DNA of 64,000 bases from an uncultured Candidatus Saccharibacteria bacterium (GTDB taxonomy: Bacteria; Patescibacteriota; Saccharimonadia; Saccharimonadales; Saccharimonadaceae). Made by a program: the position numbers and the translations under genes. Within the stretch, counting starts at the first letter, position 1. Each line of letters begins with the position of its first letter. The notes below the pieces were generated by a model. The model was not told the DNA's origin, did no database searches, and saw nothing but the letters and a program-made list of their open reading frames with translations. Positions 35,550 through 42,915 of the stretch are shown one piece after another. The stretch covers positions 102,788 through 166,787 of the forward strand of contig CAMCBN010000002.1 in the NCBI GenBank assembly GCA_945873065.1, given 5' to 3'.

Positions 35550-36683
35550 TTAACGAATGATCGCCGATACAGCTGAAACGACCCGTTCATCGAATGGTGA
35601 TGGGATCACTTCGTCGGCGGTTGGGGTCTCGACGAGGCTTGCTAGGGCTTCGGCAGCAGCAAGTTTATGCTGATCGGTGATTTTTGGCACGCCATGATTA
35701 AGCGCGCCGCGGAAAATTCCCGGGAAGGCCAGGGCATTATTGACTTGATTCGGAAAGTCGCTGCGGCCAGTGGCGATGACGGTGACGCCGGCCTGCCGAG
35801 CCACATCTGGCATGATTTCTGGCACTGGGTTGGCCAGGGCGAACACCACTGGTTTGTCTGCCATTTTTGCCACCATTTCTGGGGTGAGCAACCCTGGTTT
35901 TGATACGCCGATGAAAATATCAGCACCAGATATAGCGTCGTCGAGTGTGCCGCTGATATCTGTTTTGAGGTACTGCTTGAGGGCGGTTTTTTCGACGTTC
36001 AAATCGTCGCGGGTGTCGGAAATAATACCGCGGCTATCCACGGCATATAAATTACGCGCGCCGTGAAGATGCAATAATTTCGCGATAGCCGTGCCAGCTG
36101 CTCCCGCACCGATCATGACGATTTTACTGTCCGCCAACGTTTTACCAACTACCTTCATAGCATTGATCAACCCCGCCAGTACTACTACCGCGGTACCGTG
36201 CTGATCATCGTGAAAGACTGGAATGTCTAGTTCTGCCTTCAGCCGCTCTTCGATCTCGAAACATTTTGGCGCAGCAATATCCTCGAGGTTGATCGCCCCA
36301 AAACTTGGCGCAATAGCCTTCACTGCAGCGATAATTTCCTCTGGCTCGTGGACATCCAGTACGATCGGCACAGCGTCGACACCGGCAAAATGCTTAAACA
36401 ACAGTGCTTTGCCTTCCATCACCGGCATAGCCGCCTTTGGCCCAAGATCACCGAGACCCAAAATCGCCGAGCCGTCAGAAATCACGCCGACTAGATTGTT
36501 CGTCCAGGTGTATTTCGGTAAATTTGCGGGATTTTCAGCGATTGCTTTAGAAACCGCGCCAACGCCTGGGCTGTAGTAACTACTGAGTTTATCGCGGTTA
36601 ATTTCGCCAGTGTCGCGCAGCGCAGTAGTAATTTTCCCTTTATGTTTGGCATGTAATTCTAGTGCTAATTTGTTGTAATCCAT
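35550..36683 (-). CDS. NAD(P)-dependent malic enzyme
   Basis: This 377-residue protein has the malic enzyme N-domain (LSSYYSPGVGAVSKAI, DGSAILGLGDLGPKAAMPVM, FHDDQHGTAVVVLAG with the metal-binding Asp pair) and the NAD-binding domain (IVMIGAGAAGTAIAKLL). It oxidatively decarboxylates malate to pyruvate. Length is that of the short bacterial form without a phosphotransacetylase domain. A longer frame starts at 36797, but TATACT ends 6 nt before the ATG at 36683, supporting that start as leaderless. The gene is visibly GC-richer than its flanks. Confidence 0.93.
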   Translation of the reverse strand: MDYNKLALELHAKHKGKITTALRDTGEINRDKLSSYYSPGVGAVSKAIAENPANLPKYTWTNNLVGVISDGSAILGLGDLGPKAAMPVMEGKALLFKHFAGVDAVPIVLDVHEPEEIIAAVKAIAPSFGAINLEDIAAPKCFEIEERLKAELDIPVFHDDQHGTAVVVLAGLINAMKVVGKTLADSKIVMIGAGAAGTAIAKLLHLHGARNLYAVDSRGIISDTRDDLNVEKTALKQYLKTDISGTLDDAISGADIFIGVSKPGLLTPEMVAKMADKPVVFALANPVPEIMPDVARQAGVTVIATGRSDFPNQVNNALAFPGIFRGALNHGVPKITDQHKLAAAEALASLVETPTADEVIPSPFDERVVSAVSAIIR

Positions 36684-36714
36684 AGCTCTAGTATAGCGCA
36701 TTGCACAAGAAAGG

Positions 36715-36809
36715 GTCGAGTAGTTATTACGTTGCCAGAGAAGAGCACGACAGTAGTGGTATTGAAAGAGGTCGCGAGCCAGCCTGACGGGACGCACTCA
36801 CTACTCGAC
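36715..36809. repeat. 10-bp inverted repeat enclosing 75 nt upstream of the malic enzyme gene
   Basis: GTCGAGTAGT (36715-36724) is repeated inverted as ACTACTCGAC (36800-36809). The enclosed segment has no open frame of note and is GC-richer than its flanks. It may be a small structured RNA or chance; there is no T-run on either side. Confidence 0.35.
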
Positions 36810-36923
36810 GAATTGTTAAATTGCCCACCTGATCGGTAGATGTTACAAGTTAGATCGTTTGCGTAATATCGAGTTATAGTGTATGATTTAGATAAATGGG
36901 TAAAAAGAAAGGAGCTATTAGAC

Positions 36924-37814
36924 ATGGCGAGCAATGGTGAGACTAGGTATGGCGGGAAAGAGAAGGCCTTAGCTTCGTTGGCTACGATTGCGACAATGTT
37001 TGGTGCGGCGGCTTGCAGTAGTGGTGAAACGACTAGCTCTCCAGCAACTTCACCTGTCGCAGTGGAGACATCGTATGCCGCTGGTAGATCCAGTGACCAT
37101 GTGACAACATCTCCATCTCCTGACCGCCCGAGTCCAACACCGACCCCATCTTCTACGCACCGTGAGGTGTCACCTCGTACACCATCACCTTCACCTAGCG
37201 CGACTGAGACAATTTCTTCAGCGGAGGAAATGCAACCACCTTCGGCCGCAGAAGTCGCGAGCCAGATCGAAGCCAGTGGTAATAGAGCCTGGATGTTGTA
37301 TGGCGGTGTGTTGGTAGAGGGTAACGAAGCGTATGTTAACCCTTATGCTGTTGTACATAACTACGAAACGGGCGAAGACAGCGTGGGCTGTTCTGGGGTA
37401 AGCCCAAAAAAGACCGTGGCAGAGGTGGAGCAGTTGATTGTATTTGATGAGAACGGGGTTCCACAGACAGTCGATGATTGGTCGGCAGCTTATTGGAATA
37501 ACGGCGAGAAAATAGCTATTAGTAAGCCTCAAGTCGTTTGTGTTAAATTCGATGCAGACCCTACAAAAGATCCGGGCAGCCTCGGTCGCGACCACTATCT
37601 GTATATAACTACTCCGGATGGAGAGCAAGTAAGCATACCGGATGGTGGAAGCTTCAAAGATTCTGAAAGTGAAGACCGTGAACGGTTTGACACCGGGTAT
37701 AGAACGAGTGACGACGATGATCCTAGAAAGGTTAAGATTGGCGCCAAAGTTACGCTTGATTCTAACAAGCCGTCCAAGGAAGATATCCAGCGGGCTGCGA
37801 GAGCATACTACTAG
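36924..37814 (+). CDS. putative exported Ser/Thr/Pro-rich protein (possible lipoprotein)
   Basis: The 296-residue product has a leader with a hydrophobic core ending in MFGAAACSSG; the Cys near residue 31 could be a lipobox, though Ala at -3 is not ideal. A long linker rich in Pro, Ser and Thr follows (about 32-120), typical of cell-surface spacers. The C-terminal domain (about 125-296) is acidic with two Cys (VGCSGV, VVCVKF) and is not recognised. The ATG at 36924 has AAAGGAG upstream, with a TATAGT box near 36875. It is probably displayed on the surface. Confidence 0.7.
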   Translation: MASNGETRYGGKEKALASLATIATMFGAAACSSGETTSSPATSPVAVETSYAAGRSSDHVTTSPSPDRPSPTPTPSSTHREVSPRTPSPSPSATETISSAEEMQPPSAAEVASQIEASGNRAWMLYGGVLVEGNEAYVNPYAVVHNYETGEDSVGCSGVSPKKTVAEVEQLIVFDENGVPQTVDDWSAAYWNNGEKIAISKPQVVCVKFDADPTKDPGSLGRDHYLYITTPDGEQVSIPDGGSFKDSESEDRERFDTGYRTSDDDDPRKVKIGAKVTLDSNKPSKEDIQRAARAYY

Positions 37815-37870
37815 GATCTATCTTTGTTATTTACGTTACTTGCTATCCTGTTATTTTTCTATTCTTAATT

Positions 37871-39445
37871 ATGACACAACCTGAATCTGTACATACCATA
37901 CCTTCATATGACAATGGCTGTCGATGGCGTAGTCGCGAGCGTAATGCTAGAGACTTGGCACTGCTAGAGGGGTACCTTACTGAGACAAATAGTCAGTTGG
38001 ATGATATTCAAAGCATTATAGGCGGTATGTTGGATGACGATAACTATAGCCAAGAGAGACACTACGTAGATGCTGCCTGTCGTCTTATCACCGCTGAACA
38101 ACGACAACTACTTGCTGAATACGTCCAGAATGGCGACAAACGTAATATACCCTCAGGGGTCGTTACGGCATACGAAGGGGCGATCCGTGAGTGTGACATT
38201 CGTCGTGAGCAATTATACCAACATGAGGAATATCAGGCGAAGAAAATACAGCCTACTGAGCAGCTGTTACAGAGGCTAGGTGCGACAGCGATAGAGCTCG
38301 ACGAGATTTGGAGTAATAGCCCTGTTGCGCGTGAGCTTAAGGTAGAGCACGACCGAATCGATGACACCATTGCTGATATTAATGCCGAGATGGCCTACTA
38401 TATGGGCCTTGCAGTACCACCCCGAGCTATCGTGCCAGAAAATAAAATCAAAATGCTGTGGGGTGATAGCGACACAAGCCTCCCTTTGTATATAGACGAT
38501 TTCTCTCCCGAAAGCGATACCTCACACCACATTGGCGGTGGCTCTCAAGAGGGCGTGTCGCGGGTATGCCTAGAAGAGCATTTGATTGGTGCGAGTCGGA
38601 GTTTGGCAGGGCTTATTGCCCAGGTTGCATTCAAGGCGTGGACTCCGCAAGAACTCGGTGATAAGTTGTATAGTGATAGCGATGAGCCTCCAGCAGTACG
38701 ATCAGGTCGGGTGCGTTCACTTTTGGGTAACGCTAAAAGAGGGGATGTCACTATTATTAACGATGAACTTAGTCGTCGTGGTTTAAAACTGCAGAGAGGC
38801 ACTCGTTATTACGTTGACAAGGATGGCACAACAAAAAATCACTCTCGTGTTTATCGAGCAGTACCTCTTGAATCTGAAGATTATCGACAGACCGTTGTCG
38901 AAAAACAACCTAGTGATTCATCATGGATAGAGTGGGACAGTGATGATAGTGGCGATAGTGATGACGCTGCCACACTGGTAGCCGTAGATGTAGGAGGGGG
39001 AGCTGAAGTTATCTCATCAGTCGTCACGCCCATTGATGACGATAGGCCAGTCGATGGGCCAACTGTGACAAATGACAAGATTGGGGCGATACCAGAGTGG
39101 TTGGAAGAGATCGCTTCGAAAGCTGATGTTTATATCAAAAAACTCGTGAGTCTACAATATCAGCCAAATCGTAAAGATATTCATGTTGGTGTGTTGTTGT
39201 CTGATATAGGAGAGCACGATATCAATCGCACTACACTTCTGAATAAGGCTCGACGGGTTGGTTTTATAAATAAAAAAGAGCAGCGCCAGCAAGTTGTTCA
39301 ATCTATCGAGCGAGCGATTGCTCTTTGTTTGGTCGTGTCGCACGAGTCCGGTGAGAGTGTTGAGTTTCGTCGCTCTGAATGTGAGCAGATTTTGTCCGAA
39401 TTGCGACGACAATACGAAATATCATATGAAGAATTAGGTGTTTAA
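37871..39445 (+). CDS. orphan 524-residue protein
   Basis: I do not recognise this protein. The first 180 residues are mostly helical and charged. A central part (about 240-345) reads WTPQELGDKLYSDSD followed by a basic region and could be a winged helix. An acidic Asp/Ser stretch follows (WDSDDSGDSDD, about 360). A helical C-terminus (about 415-524) contains another possible helix-turn-helix (TTLLNKARRVGFINKKEQR). No membrane segment is visible. TATTCT ends 5 nt before the ATG with no Shine-Dalgarno. It may be DNA- or RNA-binding, but this is a guess from composition. Confidence 0.65.
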   Translation: MTQPESVHTIPSYDNGCRWRSRERNARDLALLEGYLTETNSQLDDIQSIIGGMLDDDNYSQERHYVDAACRLITAEQRQLLAEYVQNGDKRNIPSGVVTAYEGAIRECDIRREQLYQHEEYQAKKIQPTEQLLQRLGATAIELDEIWSNSPVARELKVEHDRIDDTIADINAEMAYYMGLAVPPRAIVPENKIKMLWGDSDTSLPLYIDDFSPESDTSHHIGGGSQEGVSRVCLEEHLIGASRSLAGLIAQVAFKAWTPQELGDKLYSDSDEPPAVRSGRVRSLLGNAKRGDVTIINDELSRRGLKLQRGTRYYVDKDGTTKNHSRVYRAVPLESEDYRQTVVEKQPSDSSWIEWDSDDSGDSDDAATLVAVDVGGGAEVISSVVTPIDDDRPVDGPTVTNDKIGAIPEWLEEIASKADVYIKKLVSLQYQPNRKDIHVGVLLSDIGEHDINRTTLLNKARRVGFINKKEQRQQVVQSIERAIALCLVVSHESGESVEFRRSECEQILSELRRQYEISYEELGV

Positions 39446-39492
39446 AAAGTCTGATCGCCGGTAAGAGACTTCTCATAATGTTTGTTTTGTGC

Positions 39493-39604
39493 TAAAATAA
39501 ACAACCGAATGTACACGAATTAATATCGTGCTAGCTTGTGTGGAGCCGCAGAGGTACAACTGCGTGGCCAGCTCGCGAAGACGATAGATAAAGGGATATA
39601 CTAG
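39493..39604 (+). promoter_or_regulatory. rplS promoter and structured leader (candidate L19 autoregulatory RNA)
   Basis: TGCTAAAAT gives an extended -10 (TAAAAT at 39493-39498), so a leader of about 100 nt is predicted. It contains a hairpin at 39543-39574: GAGC-CGCAG, loop AGGTACAA, CTGCG, internal bulge TGGCCA, GCTC. AAAGGG precedes the start. L19 leaders that bind the protein are known in other phyla; assigning that role here is inference. Confidence 0.5.
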
Positions 39605-40126
39605 ATGAGTTTTTCATTAATTCAAAAGGTTAACGATCAACAAAAAAAAGACGCGGTAGTAGATGTTCGTAGTGGCGATACGGTGCGCGTTCATCAAAAG
39701 ATTAGGGAGGGCAACAAAGAACGTATCCAGGTATTCGAAGGTGTAGTGATCCGGACCGATAACAAAGGTCAGCACACTAGCCGTATCACCGTTCGGAAAA
39801 TTGCTAGCGGTGTTGGTGTAGAAAAGGGCTTTTTGTTGCATAGTCCATTAGTAGAAAAGGTGGAGATTGTTCGTCGAGCTAAGGTGCGTCGCAAATTCTT
39901 GAGTTTCTTGCGGCAGCGCAGCGGTAAATCAGCTCGGCTCAAGGCGGTACAATTCGATCGAGCGGCGGTAAATAATGTCCATGACGCAAAGGCCGAAGCT
40001 GAAGAAGCTCGCCTCAAGGAAGAAAAGGCTAAAGAAGCTGCCGACAAAAAAGCAGCCGAAGAAGCAAAGCAGGCAGAACTTGATGCTAAGGCTGCTGAAG
40101 TTGCAGCGCGCCACAAAGAATCCTAA
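39605..40126 (+). CDS. rplS: 50S ribosomal protein L19 with C-terminal extension
   Basis: Residues 1-118 are a typical L19: VRSGDTVRVHQKIREGNKER, FEGVVIRTDNKG, SGVGVEKGFLLHSPLVEKVE and VRRAKVRRKFLSFLRQRSGK. It sits at the 30S-50S interface. A further 55 residues rich in Ala, Glu and Lys form a likely charged helix (EEAKQAELDAKAAEVAARHK), making the protein 173 residues against about 115 in most bacteria. It has its own promoter and leader; the usual rpsP-rimM-trmD neighbours are absent. Confidence 0.95.
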   Translation: MSFSLIQKVNDQQKKDAVVDVRSGDTVRVHQKIREGNKERIQVFEGVVIRTDNKGQHTSRITVRKIASGVGVEKGFLLHSPLVEKVEIVRRAKVRRKFLSFLRQRSGKSARLKAVQFDRAAVNNVHDAKAEAEEARLKEEKAKEAADKKAAEEAKQAELDAKAAEVAARHKES

Positions 40127-40204
40127 GCCTAAGATTGGCGCCAGGATGTTAACTCTAAGGTGCATTTCATCGGCGAAGGCGCGTTTGGGTTTGGTATTAG
40201 TGCT

Positions 40205-40244
40205 AATCGCATAAAGAAGGGGCAGCGAATGACTGCTCCTTCTT
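40205..40244. terminator. terminator hairpin between rplS and the small minus-strand gene
   Basis: AAGAAGGGGCAG pairs with CTGCTCCTTCTT in a 12-bp stem (one G-T pair) with loop CGAATGA. On the minus strand it is followed by TTTATG. It can serve both convergent genes. Confidence 0.7.
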
Positions 40245-40264
40245 CACGTTCAATGTATTATTTA

Positions 40265-40495
40265 TTATTTGGATAGATGTGAGAATTTATCGTCTGCTAG
40301 CTTGCTGACCGTCTCATCGATATGAGTAAGTCGTTCGTTGATTTGGCGAGTACTTCGTGCGTGTGCGATAAGCCAGCGAACGACAAATATAATGAGAATA
40401 ATATATATGATGTTTAGAATAACGCCTAATGCTATTATGCTGACAGACTCTTTTGCGTGTAATGCCGCGAATTGAGAAAACATCGGTACGTTCAT
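40265..40495 (-). CDS. small single-helix membrane protein
   Basis: The 76-residue product has one membrane helix (about 20-44, VSIIALGVILNIIYIILIIF) and a C-terminal amphipathic helix (RQINERLTHIDETVSKLADD) that may form a coiled coil. I do not recognise a family. AAGGA lies 11 nt upstream of the start. The layout resembles small scaffold or DUF948-like envelope proteins. Confidence 0.6.
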   Translation of the reverse strand: MNVPMFSQFAALHAKESVSIIALGVILNIIYIILIIFVVRWLIAHARSTRQINERLTHIDETVSKLADDKFSHLSK

Positions 40496-40540
40496 GCTCG
40501 TGTAAATCCTTATAATTACAACTTAATAATATGCGAGGTA

Positions 40541-40587
40541 CCACCCATCCAGCTCTATTGTACTATATAGAACTGGATGGGTGTGGG
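40541..40587. terminator. long hairpin downstream of the secreted-protein gene
   Basis: CACCCATCCAG (40542-40552) and CTGGATGGGTG (40573-40583) form an 11-bp stem with further pairing inside (TCTAT with ATAGA). No T-run follows on either strand. It probably terminates or stabilises the transcript of the gene at 40600-40938. Confidence 0.65.
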
Positions 40588-40599
40588 TGACACACTACC

Positions 40600-40938
40600 T
40601 CAAACGGGCACGCAGGACCACCCGTCAGACCATCGCTCGTCGGTCACCATGGCTACTGAGCCAGGAGCCTTGACGTTGCAATAGTTCTGAATATCGAGAG
40701 CTCCAGCATCACTGAAGGTGACACCCAGGGGGATAGATACCGACGTATCATAGCACGCCCAAGTGAACAGCTCATCGGCGATGTTGTAAGCACCCGAGTG
40801 GCCCTGGAGACGGCACACCTCGTCGAAATTGACGGGGAGCCATCCATCAGTGTCACTGTCAGCGCTGGCGCTAGGTGCGATCAGGCCAACTGCCAGAACA
40901 ACCGCGCCACACATAGGCGCAATCTTCCGGAACTTCAT
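40600..40938 (-). CDS. small secreted Cys-containing protein with internal duplication
   Basis: The 112-residue protein has a classical Sec signal peptide (MKFRKIAPMCGAVVLAVGLI, cleavage likely after ASA near residue 26). The mature part has two similar halves: VNFDEVCRLQG...FTWACYD and LDIQNYCNVKA...DGWSCVP, each with a Cys near its start and a Trp-x-Cys at its end. Such repeats are, from memory, like small secreted proteins of Actinobacteria, but I cannot verify this. GAGGAGG lies 5 nt before the ATG. A promoter with an operator-like dyad lies upstream. The role is unknown. Confidence 0.78.
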   Translation of the reverse strand: MKFRKIAPMCGAVVLAVGLIAPSASADSDTDGWLPVNFDEVCRLQGHSGAYNIADELFTWACYDTSVSIPLGVTFSDAGALDIQNYCNVKAPGSVAMVTDERWSDGWSCVPV

Positions 40939-41001
40939 GTTATCCTCCTCGGGATCTCGGGAGTTCAGGTTTGTCCCAAACTCGACCAACATGACAGTTT
41001 G

Positions 41002-41030
41002 ACTATAATTGATATATGTATATACATCAA
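41002..41030 (-). promoter_or_regulatory. promoter with operator-like dyad upstream of the secreted protein
   Basis: On the minus strand, TTGATG (41030-41025) and TATAGT (41007-41002) are spaced by 17 nt. The predicted start is near 40995, giving a leader of about 57 nt. A 22-bp imperfect dyad (41009-41030, 18 of 22 positions symmetric, outer half TTGAT) covers the -35 and spacer, as a repressor site would. The wider stretch 41030-41160 is AT-rich and holds no gene. Confidence 0.55.
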
Positions 41031-41182
41031 TACTTGTTAGGATTTTTAGCAAATATATTATGTTATACCTCTGTGAAATGATGTTTATTTTACAATGGAA
41101 AATATAAGTATTTATAAAATATAAAATATAATTGGTAAATGATCGTAATCACTTGGATATTAAGATTTGCTACAATGTACTC

Positions 41183-41300
41183 ATAATTCTCGGTATAGAT
41201 GAAGTTGGGTGCGGATCGTTGGTGGTGGTGTGGTTATTTTGGGTGATGTCAATTTGCTGGACTGGGTGATAGTAAGAAATTAACTAAAGAGCAGTGTGTT
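41183..41300 (+). pseudogene. decayed 5-prime fragment of rnhB
   Basis: Translation gives ILGIDEVGCG, then after small indels VVILGDVNLLD and GDSKKLTKEQC. This matches residues 2-40 of the intact RNase HII at 41867 (ILGIDEVGRGPWAGPLVVG..., DSKKLT). The expected ATG is ATA at 41183. TGCTACAAT ends exactly 6 nt before it, the same arrangement as at the intact gene. The fragment has a lost WAGP-equivalent segment, a 2-nt deletion and no downstream part; a terminator follows. It is the stub of an older rnhB copy. Confidence 0.85.
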
Positions 41301-41308
41301 ATTCAAAA

Positions 41309-41336
41309 CTCCCGACTATAGTAATCGGGGGTTTTT
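41309..41336 (+). terminator. rho-independent terminator
   Basis: CTCCCGA (41309-41315) pairs with TCGGGGG (41325-41331) and is followed by TTTTT. It lies between the rnhB stub and the VanZ-like gene. Confidence 0.8.
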
Positions 41337-41367
41337 GCACGCTAAGGACACGTGCTATACTTAAGCC

Positions 41368-41838
41368 ATGCAGATTTTTCCTATCATTTCAGTCGCGGTG
41401 CCAATTGTGCTGGCGATTTGTGTTCCGCTGGTATTACAAAAATACGGGCATAAAAATGAGCGAAAGCACCGTTGGCTTCTGTACGGGGCGTGTGTTCTAT
41501 TCTTTATTTCGTGGTATCTGCCATCGCCCCTGATCGACGGTCAGGACACGAGTTTTACGACGCATTTTGTCGGCGGCGGTGTGTTCACGGGGCTGTTGTG
41601 GTTGTATTTGAAATTGGCTATAAAATGGCGTGATCACTGGCTTATTGAAGTTTTCTCGCTCTTCGCCCTCGTCTCGGCGCTTGGCTGTATCAACGAGCTG
41701 GCGGAATTAGTTATGGTGAAAATCGGTTTGGCGCGGATCACTTTAACCGATACAAGTTGGGATATTGCGGCAAATTCACTCGGGGCACTGGCGGTGTATA
41801 TTGCGTATCTAGGTGCAAAGGTGCTGCGAAAGAAATAG
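41368..41838 (+). CDS. VanZ-like polytopic membrane protein
   Basis: The 156-residue protein has about five hydrophobic segments. Blocks such as THFVGGGVFTGLLWLYL and DTSWDIAANSLGALAVYIAY resemble VanZ-like proteins, a family of unclear function linked in some members to teicoplanin resistance. TATACT ends 6 nt before the ATG (41356-41361), so it is predicted to be leaderless. Base composition is GC-rich like the start of the next gene and unlike the AT-rich DNA upstream. Confidence 0.65.
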   Translation: MQIFPIISVAVPIVLAICVPLVLQKYGHKNERKHRWLLYGACVLFFISWYLPSPLIDGQDTSFTTHFVGGGVFTGLLWLYLKLAIKWRDHWLIEVFSLFALVSALGCINELAELVMVKIGLARITLTDTSWDIAANSLGALAVYIAYLGAKVLRKK

Positions 41839-41866
41839 CCTAGATCATTTCTGCTACACTAGATAT

Positions 41867-42907
41867 ATGATTCTCGGTATCGACGAAGTTGGGCGCGGGC
41901 CGTGGGCGGGACCGCTGGTAGTTGGCGCGGTGATTTTGGGCGATGCGGTGATTGATGGACTGAATGACAGTAAAAAATTGACGGCGAAAAAACGCCAGAA
42001 GCTGGATGTCGAAATTCGTGAAAAGGCAGCTGCTTGGGCGCTAGGCTGGGTGAGCGCACGTGAGCTTGATGAGATCGGTATTAGTCGAGCACTAAGGTTG
42101 GCAACGCGGCGATCGGTGAAGCAGATTCAAAAACAAACGCGTGAGAAAAATCTGGCGTTTGATGAAATTATCATTGACGGTAAAGTGAACTTTTTGGCAG
42201 ACACGAAGCTAGAGAAATATGTAACGACGCTAGCAAAGGCTGATGGATTGATTCCGAGTGTTTCGGCGGCGTCGATCATCGCTAAGGTGGCGCGCGATCG
42301 TTATATGGCAGAGCAGGATGTGCGCTATCCAGGTTATGGGTTTTCGTTACATGTTGGGTATGGTACTGCCAAGCATCGAGCAGCCATCGAAAAACTAGGT
42401 GTTACGCCGCTGCATAGATTGAGTTTTGCGCCACTACGTAAATATACGGCGAGCGACTATCGTACGAAACGAGTGCTGCAAGAAGATGATCATACCGCTG
42501 TGGAGTTAAGACAAACTGATCGACTCCACGACTCGATGACCAAGCAATATGAAGAAAGGTCGACCACTCGTAGTATTGGTGATATTGGCGAAAATGTAGT
42601 AGCTGATTACCTCCGAAAAAATAATCACCGCATAGTTGCTCGTAATTGGCGGACTAGATATTGTGAAATTGATGTAGTGAGTCATTGTAATGGTACGTTA
42701 TACTTCACAGAAGTAAAGTATCGCAAGAATGCTAATTTCGGTGATGGTTTAGCTGCTATCACAGCCAGGAAACAAAAGCAAATACGTTTTGCGGCGAAAT
42801 TATTTGTGGCGCAACACCGAGAATACCGTGATAGTAGTATACGACTGCTGGCGGCAGATGTTCGTGGAGCACCCGCTGAGGTCATTCAAGTAGTTCCAGT
42901 AGAGTAA
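41867..42907 (+). CDS. rnhB: RNase HII fused to a YraN/UPF0102 nuclease-like domain
   Basis: Residues 1-205 form RNase HII: GIDEVGRGPWAGPLVVGAV and LNDSKKLT at the start, IIDGKVNF, KADGLIPSVSAASIIAKV, and YGFSLHVGYGT. The DE..D..D catalytic set is visible. A linker (about 206-250) leads to a UPF0102 domain: IGDIGENVVADYLRKNNHRI, YCEIDVVSHCNGTLYFTEVK (Glu-Asp-Glu-Lys nuclease-like residues) and KQKQIRFAAKLF. In many bacteria rnhB and yraN are separate neighbours; here they are one 346-residue protein. TGCTACACT ends 6 nt before the ATG. The RNase HII part is more GC-rich than the YraN part. Confidence 0.93.
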   Translation: MILGIDEVGRGPWAGPLVVGAVILGDAVIDGLNDSKKLTAKKRQKLDVEIREKAAAWALGWVSARELDEIGISRALRLATRRSVKQIQKQTREKNLAFDEIIIDGKVNFLADTKLEKYVTTLAKADGLIPSVSAASIIAKVARDRYMAEQDVRYPGYGFSLHVGYGTAKHRAAIEKLGVTPLHRLSFAPLRKYTASDYRTKRVLQEDDHTAVELRQTDRLHDSMTKQYEERSTTRSIGDIGENVVADYLRKNNHRIVARNWRTRYCEIDVVSHCNGTLYFTEVKYRKNANFGDGLAAITARKQKQIRFAAKLFVAQHREYRDSSIRLLAADVRGAPAEVIQVVPVE

Positions 42908-42915
42908 GTTTGTGG

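Noticed and set aside
34595..39445. Toxin-antitoxin or restriction system in the orphan region
   Set aside because: No recognisable nuclease, methylase, kinase or antitoxin motif; only weak helix-turn-helix-like segments.
40147..40215. 22-codon hydrophobic frame (MLTLRCISSAKARLGLVLVL...) after rplS
   Set aside because: No Shine-Dalgarno or promoter box at a useful distance; probably part of the rplS 3-prime region.
41030..41160. Replication origin in the AT-rich stretch
   Set aside because: No DnaA-box cluster (TTATNCACA) and no dnaA or dnaN nearby.
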